Origin: Jacaranda mimosifolia
Lineage: Eukaryota; Streptophyta; Magnoliopsida; Lamiales; Bignoniaceae
Length of the DNA stretch: 64,000 nt
Direction: 5' to 3'
NCBI GenBank assembly: GCA_018894105.1
Contig: CM032126.1
Coordinates: 4,057,001 to 4,121,000, forward strand
The translations under genes and the position numbers were made by a program. Below, piece after piece: positions 48,880-59,063 of this stretch; position 1 is the first letter of the stretch; each line of letters starts with the position of its first letter. Under the pieces are notes generated by a model. It ran no database searches. It was given only the letters and a program-made list of their open reading frames with translations, and was not told the DNA's origin.

Positions 48880-49690
48880 AGCAACTACTTCTGCACTAAT
48901 TCTCTCACTTTTTATTATTCGTAACTACCATTTCAAGCACTTTCATCCATAATTACGATTTCATAAGGCGTTCTTCTCCCATCTTCCTTCCATCAAAATT
49001 CAATATTTTCAGAAAAGATAGACGGGAAGGTATGTCATTATTTTAAACTAAAAACACCTAGAGTCATGAAACTCTATAATTTTTCAAAACTTTTTTAAGT
49101 CTTATTTTGGATTTATTTTTACTGATTTATTTATTGCATTTCTCAAAAAAATTGTCTTCTGATTGTATTTCTCAGCTGATGGTTGGGGTTGACTTTCTAT
49201 GTTTTCACTTTCTTCTCCTATTCTTATGTCAATGAGCCTTCTTTTGCAGAATGTCATGGAAAATAAAAGGAATTACCAACACCAATCATCGGCCACTCAT
49301 CTTTCCTCCATTTGCTTGGTCAATGGCTATGGACACATCAAGTAAGAAACCTAAGCGAGAAATTGAGGAACCCGAGTTACAAACAAAGTTTCCCAACCTC
49401 TACTGATATGCTTTTTATTAAATTTTGTCTACTGATTATTTCCTTTTTCGATTGCTTTTAGGATATTTCATGCCAAATTTGATGCTAATACTTATTTATA
49501 GGTAATGGGTTTGTGAGCCGTGGCAAAAATAAAACCCAACCGTCTGAGTATTCTGACAATGAAGAATTTGAGGTTGATTTCTTAATCTTCATACAACCCC
49601 TTGTTGTTATTTTTTTTGTGTGTGTTACCCTGATGATTTCTTCTTATCAATTAATTTATTTGTTTCGAAATGGATTATTCAACCAGATTT
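48880..49690 (+). other. Possible spliced gene or captured gene fragment
   Basis: A leader-like CT-rich segment (about 48880-49031) ends in a good donor 'gggaag|gtatgt'. 'cttcttttgcag' follows at about 49248, then an ATG at 49254 opening MSWKIKGITNTNHRPLIFPP (51 codons to a TGA). A further piece after 'tttatag' at 49501 reads NGFVSRGKNKTQPSEYSDNE. A donor-like 'gcg|gtaagtg' appears near 49757. The base composition differs from the flanks. I do not recognise the protein. It may be a small gene, a pseudogene or exons picked up by a transposon. Confidence 0.3.
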
Positions 49691-50475
49691 TGATATAATT
49701 GATATATTTTTAATATTAGAATCGGTGTGTTCTTGGATAGAGCCTTTTTTCATTGCGGTAAGTGAAGCAAACTGAGAGGATGGTGAGAAGTGGTGGAATT
49801 TGTATTGCGGCTATGGTTGAATGTGGGACAGGTGAAGTGGAGGAGATAGTGAATTTGTTTAAGAGATAACTATTGATTGTTAGGAGTGTATAGAATCTCT
49901 CATGAATCTTAAATTTTTCTCCAAATTTCCCCTTTCCCTTTGTTTGATGATAATCTAATTTTTCTTTTTTCTTTATATTGTCTTCAATTATTTTTCTTTT
50001 CACAATCAAAATCTTTAGAATGAAGTTACATTGTATATTAGTTGTACATTATGTTGTTGTTTATATTTGATAATAGTTATTATTATTAAAAAATTACATT
50101 ACATTAAAAAAATTATTGAATAATTGCTAGTACTATTATTAAAATAAAAATAAAAAAAAACTCTTGCTAGACTCCACCAATAATTAAATATTAAGAGGGT
50201 TTAAATCTTTGCAATAAAAATATAGGAAATTAAAAATCCGTAAGCATTCGCCATGAAACTATGAATTCATAGATTTTTAACTTATAAAATCATAATTTAT
50301 TAATATTTTTCAATTTATAACATAAATACATGTTATTTTATTAAATCAAAATTTTAATTATTTAATATTAAATATTTAGAAAGAATAGTTGTGGTAATTA
50401 GTCAATAGCATCGACCGGCATATAAGTTAGGGACATATTTCAGTAAAAGAGAAATCAACTTATCCAACAATCTAA

Positions 50476-52098
50476 GGCTTTGCTCTTTAGTATTTTCTTA
50501 GAATATTTTTCAACTCCAAGATAACCCCAAAATGTGTACACATGTTCCAATTATTCTCCCCAAACACAATAATTTTATACCCAAAAATCCTCAGCAAAAC
50601 AATATTAAAATACCCTATACTTCAAAAACCATACCTTCCCCACCTACCCCTTCACTTTCTCATTCTTTCTTTCACATCACTAATTCATTTATTATTATCT
50701 TATTTCACTCATCCATATACATATATATATATATTTATATATTTATATAAAAATATAATTTTACTAATTATAAAATTCTAAAACTTATGTTTAAAAATTT
50801 AATCAAATTAATTGTCAAAAAAATAATTAAACTTAATCAAATACTGTTTATATTGTTACTAAATAATTTATTTACTATATAACGTATTAAATTAATTAAT
50901 TAAATTACTTATTAATTAAAAATGTATTTAGTTATATTTAATGTTTAATGTATTAATTAAATATTACATTTATTCATTTAATAAATAATTTAAGATGTTT
51001 TAATTTGATATAATAGATTAATTAATCTTCATTACGTATTAATCTTTAGATTTATTTAAAATTATAATAATAAATTTAATTATTATTTAATAATATTTTA
51101 AGTTTAATAAATTAATATTAATATTATTAAAATAGTTATCGATAAAATTAATTAAATTTAAGTAAAAATTATTTGAATGTTTACTAAGCAATTTATTTAC
51201 TAAATAATGTATTAATTAAATAATGAGCTAAAGTAATTAAATAACCTATTACATTAATTTAATTATTTAAATACTTGTTATATATATTAATTACGTTTTA
51301 TATTTCATTCATGTATAGTTAAATATTATGTTTATTTGTTTAATAAATAATCTAAGATGATCTAATTTCATATAATATAAAATTATTTATTTTTTCAACT
51401 TGATGAATTGTTATAAGTATTACATATATAAATTATTAAATAAATTATTTTATTTAAATCAATAATTAAGTTTTATTTGTACATAAATTAGAAATAATAA
51501 ATAGTTAAATAATTATATTTTAATTAATAAATAGTAATTAGTTTATAATTAATGTACAATAATTAATTTTTTTTATATAAGCCGATATTAACATTATGAA
51601 ATAATTATGATATTAGCCAATTTTTTATAATTAAGATATAATTATGATTTCATAAATAATTAATATTTATAAATAAATATTTTCTTCCAAGTAATACATC
51701 ATTTGCTAACGTTAAATTTAGAAAAATATAAATTTCATAATAAATCACCAATTAAATTAATTACACATCATTTTATTACAACATATATCAATCATTACAC
51801 ATATATATACACACATACATATCATCCAACTATAAATATATATATATATATACACATACATTACATAAAAAAACCACTTTCACATTACAAACCCAATAAA
51901 AATTCAATTGATTTGACCTCTACAACAAAGTTTGTCTCCTCCCAAAACAAAAAGAAACAACCTCCTTATTCTCAATTCATTTTCCTTATTTTTTCAAAAC
52001 AAAAAGAAACGTTTAGCACATTCTCCAAATTTTCTCCCAAAAACCCATTCTTCCAAAATATTTTCTAGAAAATTCCCAAAATGCTAAAGAAAAAGCCC
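50476..52098. mobile_element. PIF/Harbinger-like non-autonomous element (proximal copy)
   Basis: Same element as 42030-43652, carried along by the segmental duplication rather than by independent insertion: its flanks are duplicated too. TAA flanks are retained. Confidence 0.6.
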
Positions 52099-52941
52099 TA
52101 AGAGTTGTCCGGACCATTTATTGGGAATTATCCTTATTACTCAAAGTAATCTAAAATCAAAAATCAATTCAAAATGGGTCAAATCTATACCTTATCTGGT
52201 TTTTGCCATCAAAACAAATGTACAATGAATGATTTTATTGAACCAACGCATCTATTTTTGTCAGCCAATACATAATTAGCTACTATAAACATCTCGTTCA
52301 TTTTTTACTTGTAATATATTTTCCATCCAAACAAATTCACAATGAATAATTTTGTTGAACCAACACTTCTATTTTTACCCGTCAATACGTAATTACCTAC
52401 TATAAACAACTCATTCATTACCTATTTGTAATATATTTTATTCCTTGCTAGTTCGATCTTTTTCCATGCTAATTCTGTAGTAAAATACTCGAGCTCAAGC
52501 TTGACTCGAGTTAACTCGTGAAGCTCATGAACTGGCTCAACTCATTTTTCACTCCTATTTTGTACGCAACTCTTTTTTTTATTGAGAGACTTTCAAACAT
52601 CTATAATCTCGTTTTTTATTTTAGACCTTAAATATGGGAAGGATATTTTAACCTTAGTTAGGAAATATATTGCAACCCACATCAATTATGAATAATATCT
52701 AAACAATTTATTACTATCATCATCGCTTATATAATTATGCCAATGATCAATCATATATAACATAACTTGACGTAATTGAATATTATCTAATACATATAAA
52801 TTTAACAAATAACAAATACAGCTTACATGCCTTCAATAGTTTTTTTTTTTTTTAAAAAAAAAAGATCCAAATATGTATTAATTAATCCATATAATTGGAT
52901 TTCGATCAGTACTTTGAATGCACGGGGCAAGTCAAAACCCG

Positions 52942-53035
52942 CACGTGAGTTTTACATTACTGGACACGTGTAACCTACAGGATAGAAAACCACTGTCTGA
53001 GAAACTGCGACGATGACACGTGTCGAAGACGTGTC
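52942..53035 (+). promoter_or_regulatory. G-box/ABRE cluster of the bZIP promoter
   Basis: CACGTG at 52942, 52965 and 53017 and ACGTGTC at 53029. All four ACGT cores of the upstream copy are conserved. They lie about 250-340 bases before the microsatellite-rich leader, a sensible distance for promoter elements. Regulation by ABA or by the bZIP protein itself is an inference. Confidence 0.8.
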
Positions 53036-53269
53036 CAGCAGCCATGCAAAATTATTTATCTGCTTCAGACAGCCAGAGCTGATACCTCCTTTTACTTTTT
53101 CTTCTCAGTATGGGCTGTGGACCTGTAGTTGAATTTTCCCTTCAAAATTGGGCCATTCTTACTTTATCCACGTCCTCTGGCCACCCCCCCGCCCCCACAT
53201 GTGGCCTTTTTCCCTGCAAGAAAAGTAGAAAACCACACTAAGCAAGCTCATAAGTGCCCCAGTCGCTGT

Positions 53270-53304
53270 TTGAAACCCTGGACATGTATACATCAAAGTA
53301 ATAA

Positions 53305-53336
<32 letters not shown>

Positions 53337-53377
53337 ACATATACATACAGGTAGATGTATGTATCATTCTTGTTTCC

Positions 53378-53425
<48 letters not shown>

Positions 53426-53495
53426 ATGATATGAATGAAGGGTTTTCTGCTAGCCAGCTTCTGTTGAGGACTTTGGTGGATAGTTTGAAGGAAAG
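53270..53495 (+). other. 5' leader exon of the bZIP gene
   Basis: Contains (CT)n at about 53307-53330 and (GT)n at about 53390-53424, short upstream ATG frames (MYTSK and one opening MNEGFSASQLLLRTLVDSLK at 53433) and the donor 'gaaag|gtaata' at 53495/53496. A leader intron of about 1.26-1.33 kb would end at 'tttgtag' (54759) or 'tctgtag' (54822) just before the start codon. A second possible donor follows the CA repeat near 53806. Confidence 0.55.
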
Positions 53496-53988
53496 GTAAT
53501 ATTGATTCTGTTTATGGATTAATTCATCATCATGAATTCATGATTCCATGCATGCATATCCTATTCTAGTAGCTGGTTTACAAAACGAACCTTATTCTTT
53601 TCTCTTCTTTTCTTTTTTTTTTCCTCCATATTTATTAATTAATCAGTTAACTCATAAGCAGAGAGCAGAAGTTCAAAGGATTGGTTTTCCAAGCATTATT
53701 TGGATGGAATTTGGTTGGATCTAGGGATCTTTGGATGCAAAAAATAGCTGGGGCTTTTTTTCCTTCAAGTTAGAAGCTCAAGTAAACACACACACACACA
53801 CACACAGGTATGCATGTTATAACGTTTCTTGTGAAGACTTATGAAAGTACGTCTTTGTATGGTGATCTCATGGTACTCTACTTAAACTGAATTTTGGTAT
53901 TTCATTTCCTATTTCACTATACTTGATGCATGCCAATTGTACTTGAATAATATACTTGGAATATTGATAACGTGGAATATAAGATAAT

Positions 53989-54843
53989 ATATATAGTTGT
54001 TGACATTTATTTATAATATCTACGCAACAGCATTAGAATGAGGGATCTTAACCTAATCAATGAGGTCCCGTTTTGTTGGTTGATCAATTAATGCTTTTGT
54101 TAGATTGTTGAGGAATTAATTTGCCAGCTGATATATAATAAAGAAACCCTGAAATTTGAACATGGGGGCTGATTATATATGGGGAAAGTTTAGTTTTAGG
54201 ATCTAATGTTGGCTGTCCTTAAATCTTAATTATACATGAGGCATTTATGCCATTTTTTAAATGGGATATGATTTTGGTGACAACAAAATGAAATATATTT
54301 TTATGCATCCTTTGAAGGGGAATATGAGTACATTCACATGCGTGTGTATCGAAATTGATGCAATTAGAATTGAGGTATGAAGAACTTATCTCATCGAGAT
54401 TTTCATTTTCTATTCCATTTCATCTTATAATGCTAATATAATAAGCATGTATTTAATATACTTAACATGCATAAATGAAATAGAATAAGAGATAAAATAT
54501 TAGTTGAAATAAAAGATCCAAAATACGTCGAACTTCTTAGCAAACGGCTAATGTTCTAAGAGGTCACTAGGCTTTTGTATTCGTGGAAAGTTTAACTTTG
54601 TGGATGAATTTTTGTTTCTTTTCCCCCCTTCAAAGGAAGGGTAATGCCAATGGTTACATTGTTGTTAGAAGAGTTAATTTACATGATTGAATTATGTTTG
54701 TTCTATTCAAAGTGATTGAAAGATTTCTCTTCCCTTTTCTCTGGCCTGTGGATTTGTAGGTCTAAGCAGTGTGCTTCAACCTCTTAACCAGTTAAACTTC
54801 CATTACCTAAATCATTCTGTAGATTGCCACCAAAAAACCCAAA
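53989..54843 (+). other. Remainder of the bZIP leader intron and pre-ATG sequence
   Basis: AT-rich, single-copy compared with the duplicated part. The two acceptor candidates above fall in its last 90 bases. 'accaaaaaacccaaaATGG' is the start context. No other gene was seen. Confidence 0.5.
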
Positions 54844-56439
54844 ATGGTAGCCACAGATTCCGAAATTCTCTCTCAAGGAGAGATCGAGTCACCACTGCAA
54901 TCAGGCCAGCAACAGCCTAAGAACCAGACAGTACTTCAATCACTAGGCAGTCAGTCATCGATATACTCCCTTACTCTTGATGAATTCCAACATGCTCTTT
55001 CTGAGAGTGGCAAGAACTTCGGCTCTATGAATATGGATGAATTCCTCAACAGCATATGGACTGCTGAAGAAAACCAAGCTCAAGCTCAAGCCCATGCTCA
55101 AGCCACGGCTGGTGCCACAGCCACCAGCAACAACACGAATGTTTTGCAGTTTCCACTGCGAGAAAGTAACACTTCAGCAGATAAGGGAATAGCCAAGCAG
55201 CCAAGCTTACCAAGACAAGGTTCTCTCAGCATCCCAGAGCCTCTGTGTAGGAAAACTGTAGATGAAGTATGGTCTGAGATTCACAAGAATGATCAGCAGC
55301 ACAATGATGATGGTCACAGCCATATTCAGAATCCTAATGCTGCTCAAAAACAACCTACCTTTGGAGAAATGACTCTGGAAGATTTCTTGATCCGGGCTGG
55401 GGTTGTGAGGGAGCAGAATTATGCCCCTGCACTGGCTCAGCAGCAGCCGTTTGGGATGTACCAAAACAGCAGTCATCCCACGATGGGGCCTAATTTTGTT
55501 GCAAGACCAGTAATGGCCATTGGTGGTGGTGTTAATAATGTTGCAACTTATCAGACAGGTGTAGGAGAGGCACCAGGCTACCCTGGAGGGATGAAAAGGG
55601 GTGGTGGGTACTCACAGCCACCGTCGGCCGTTAACTATGCAGGGAGATTGGGGAATGGTAATGGAGGAGGATTTGGGCAAGTACAGGGTTTGGGAATGGG
55701 GTCACCGGTGAGCCCGTTGTCAGATGGACTGGGAGCAACTCAAGTGGATGGTGGAAATCAGTATGGGTTGGAAATGGGTGGAGTAAGAGGAGGACGGAAG
55801 CGGATCATAGATGGTCCAGTGGAGAAGGTGGTGGAGAGGCGGCAAAGAAGAATGATCAAGAACAGAGAGTCTGCTGCACGGTCTAGGGCAAGGAAGCAGG
55901 TATTCTATTTGCCTATGAATTCATTTTTGTTTGCCCATGGTTTTTCAGTTTGATATTTTCTTATGAAGCCAATATTGTTTTGGCAGGCTTACACAGTTGA
56001 ACTTGAAGAAGAACTGAACCAACTAAAAGAAGAGAATGCACACCTAAAACAAGCTCTGGTAAACATACAGATAATCTTTAGAGTCGCTAGAATACCTAAC
56101 CCTTATCTTTTTTTACTATTTTTTGCAAGATTATTGCAATTTGGGATGGTGGTTAATTAGTGTCTAACATACTTGTAACGTCTTGACTCTACAACAGGCT
56201 GAGTTAGAGAGGAAAAGAAAACAGCAGGTAAATCATTTTATTCAGAATGGACTATGGAGCTTCTTTCTTTTGTTGCCCTCAAATTACGCAAAGAAACCTT
56301 CCAATATATCATTATGTACTTTGGCAAATTTTGTTCACAGTACCATGAGGAAGCAGGAGCGAAGGCGCAGGTTCAATCCAAGGCCCATAGAGCCAATGAG
56401 ACATTAAAAGCAATGAGGAGTATGAGTTGTCCTTACTGA
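54844..56439 (+). CDS. Group A bZIP transcription factor (ABI5/AREB/DPBF-like)
   Basis: Four coding exons (54844-55899, 55987-56058, 56198-56227, 56341-56439) give 418 residues. Conserved C1 (SSIYSLTLDEFQHAL, 38-52), C2 (KTVDEVWSEI, 137-146) and C3 (PTFGEMTLEDFLIRAGVV, 171-188) blocks precede the basic region (ERRQRRMIKNRESAARSRAR, 331-350) and a leucine zipper (about 353-385). RQGS at 124-127 is an RxxS site of the SnRK2 type. The family binds ABRE/G-box DNA in the nucleus and drives ABA responses in seeds and drought. The usual C-terminal C4 block is reduced to MRSMSCPY. A Gln/Ala run (78-92) and a Gly-rich region are variable spacers. Intact; the exact ortholog is uncertain. Confidence 0.94.
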
Positions 56440-56825
56440 AGCAACTGCATCCGGTGGACCAATGTTGATACGATCACAAACTCTGGCAGAATGGCTTTTG
56501 AACTGCCATATCTGGTAAGATGGTAAAAGGGAAGCAAAAATACTGGTGGTAGCAGATCCATTGATATTCTGCATTTCTTTCTTTTTTTGATAGGGTTAGG
56601 GAGAAAGTTTTAGGCATATAAATTGGTCTCTTGAGTTAAGAGTTGTGATGCTGTTTGCCCTTGCATAATGTTTATGCTTTTTCATGTACTCCTAGAGATA
56701 AATGTTACGCCAGCCAAGTTGATAAATGTTGTGACACTTTTTTTGAAGCCATTCTTCTCATTTTCCCTAAATACTTACCTGTTACAAAGGACATTTCACT
56801 CAAAAATTTGGGGCTCATCGCACAG
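56440..56825 (+). other. 3' UTR and downstream of the bZIP gene
   Basis: Likely 3' UTR with a 'gttgtgatgctgtttgccc' stretch. No separate gene is visible. It ends in 'catcgcacag', which looks like a splice acceptor for the fragment that follows. Confidence 0.4.
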
Positions 56826-56949
56826 GCAGCAGAGGAGACTGTGGCCCCTGCAGCCACCTCTCCAGAAGGCGGAGCTGCCACCGCACCAGCCGCTAAGCTG
56901 CCTGCAATGGGACCCCCAAGATGGTCTAAGGTGGCATTAGTCTACTAGT
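56826..56949 (+). pseudogene. Fragment resembling photosystem I subunit PsaE
   Basis: After an AG acceptor-like site the frame reads AAEETVAPAATSPEGG, then AAKLPAMGPPRWSKVALVY and stop. Nuclear PsaE proteins have, just after the transit peptide, an Ala/Glu/Pro-rich stretch followed by 'PP-x-GPKRG-S/T-KV-x-ILRKESYWY'. The match GPxRxSKV and the Ala-Pro lead support a fragment of an exon of that gene. It stops before the conserved core, and the rest is absent. GC content is much higher than nearby. Alternatively it is a chance Ala-rich frame. Confidence 0.4.
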
Positions 56950-59063
56950 GAAAAATGAGCAACTATAGCTCAAATGGAGACAAGCTTAAGCTTAAGGGCA
57001 GTGTTGTGCATCTCTCTGGCCTATTAACCAAGTGAAAGAAGATGGATCATGGAAAATTTATATCATTAATATCTCAAATTCTTGGGATTAGAATTCCAAG
57101 AACTAAGCAATATACTGGTGTAGTGATAAGCATGTTAATCATCCACGGAGTTCAATTCCTGCCTATCTGCCTCTCTCTGCCTATCTGTTTCAGCAATCAG
57201 CATATAGATGGCAGAGTCTAATAGGATAATAAGGGGAAAAATTAAACTCATATAAACATCAATTATGAGTAGAAATAAGCCTTTCTGCCCCTCCCGAAGC
57301 TAAAATCAGACCTAAAGGACATGCTTAACTTTGTATGCTTTCTTCATGTGAGAATCTATCATAAAGAACCTTACTGGTACAACCAGTACCAGCCATGTTG
57401 TATTAAATCATGATGTTTCCTTCTACTGTGGACCTGTGGTTGTGGCAAGAGATTTGGTTCAAATGAACAACTAGTGTATATGAACTATGCTTGACCAAAT
57501 ATATCACCATGGCTACATTTTCGCAGGCAATACCAAGCAAAACAAGACTAACTTCTCTTCAAGATAAACGATCAGCTGGTTTGTACCAGTAGTTAGTTTA
57601 CAGAGGAAGAAGGTTATAACAGTAAAGTCATGGCGACCACAAATGCTCAGGATTACTGAGTGTCACTCCTGAAGTTCTGATTCTGACAGACTTTGCAGAC
57701 CTTCCTGCTCCTTATGGATCATTATGATTTGCACAGAAGTATCAGGGAAGTATCAGGGACTTACCTAGAACAGTATGGAAGCCTTCCTATTATGTGGTAT
57801 CTTCAAGATTTCATTAAGGACCAAAATAGGCATAGACAATTTGTTAGATAGTAAGACTGAAAAGCAACAGAGTCAAACAATTTGGGGAGGCATATAAAGA
57901 ACAAGTTGCTCAAAGAGAACTCTGAGAAATTTTTTATCACTTGCCTGCAGAACAAAAGGCAGGAAAGAATCATTCCAACCTTTATTTATGGGTAGCTTGA
58001 CTAATTAACGTTCAATAACAGTTTCCTTTAATTTATGCAAAAGAACACACACATGCACGCATGTAACATCACTTTTGAGATCAGGCTTGTTAACTGCAAG
58101 ATAAGAATGTCCAAGTTAGTAAGTTAACAGACCATGAGATCAGTAGTGCTGATATACTCTTTCGTAGCATTCATCTTTTTTTGAATTGAACTGAAGATCT
58201 CACCTTATCTCCCTTATGCTTTCAGATATATTACCGTAAGGATGGGATGCTGCCTAACTATCACTTTATAATATGGAAAACAGCCATTACATGAGTATGT
58301 GTTTCCCTGGCAGGTTCTTGAGAAAGGGGCAAAAGGGTTCAAAACTTAAATGTTACAAACCATCTTTCTCAATTTGATATGAAGATCTTCTGCCAGGTAG
58401 ACAAAATGAGTCTATTAGGCATAGATAATTAATTCATTATAAGGATCAGATTTGTACATTGGAAAAATGACCAGTCAAATATCTCATTCTATTTGGTTTT
58501 AGGTTCTTTTGTTTCAAGGGAAAGAGAAGAAGGGGGATGTAAAATATCTTTCACATTTATATAGTAGGATGAGAAGGTTATGATGTGATCAAATAGTTCA
58601 TTACTTACATTAGAGTAAATCATCGATCCCCTCCATCTCTCTCAATACCAATTATCCATTTTTCATATCTTTTTTCTATTGACTTATGAATGGTAATGTC
58701 AAATAATAAATGAAATAGAATCCAAATTAGGGGAGAGGGGAAGGAAGTAAAAGAAAGATAGATAGGATGAAAACATTAGAAAAGAGGCAAAACGTTATAT
58801 GGTAAAGAAACAGTCCTTGAGGGAAACAAAAACAATACAATTCACACTTTAAGAATTATCACAAAAGAATAAATAAATAAATAAATATACCACAGCATGC
58901 AAACGTAGCCTGAATTTGTGCAGAAATAATAACATTCTACATCATTTCGTTCTAAGCCCAATATTATCTGGCGAAGACCAGGCAACGAAAAAATGAAAAA
59001 TCTCCATTAAGGTACCTGCTTCTGCAGTGCACACCTGATGATAAATTTTGATGAGTACAAAGT
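56950..59063. other. Intergenic DNA between the bZIP and F-box genes
   Basis: About 2.1 kb of moderately AT-rich, mostly unique-looking sequence. No frame longer than 60 codons resembles a protein and no element ends were found. The last 100 bases (58960-59063) are the probable 3' UTR of the minus-strand F-box gene. Confidence 0.5.

Larger units (their letters stand above)
50265..53988 (+). repeat. Direct duplication, gene-proximal copy of the bZIP promoter and leader
   Basis: 3724 bases matching 41819-45552. Seen differences include shorter CA and different CT/GT repeat lengths, 'acacccatgttgcc' versus 'acatgtggcc' near 53197, and single-base changes. After 53988 the sequence continues into the leader intron and the bZIP coding region, so this copy is probably the working promoter. 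Confidence 0.95.

Noticed and set aside
42034..52068. Frames of 72-121 codons in the duplicated 1.6-kb elements
   Set aside because: AT-rich, rich in Tyr, Ile and His, and crossing TA repeats. They contain no transposase motif.
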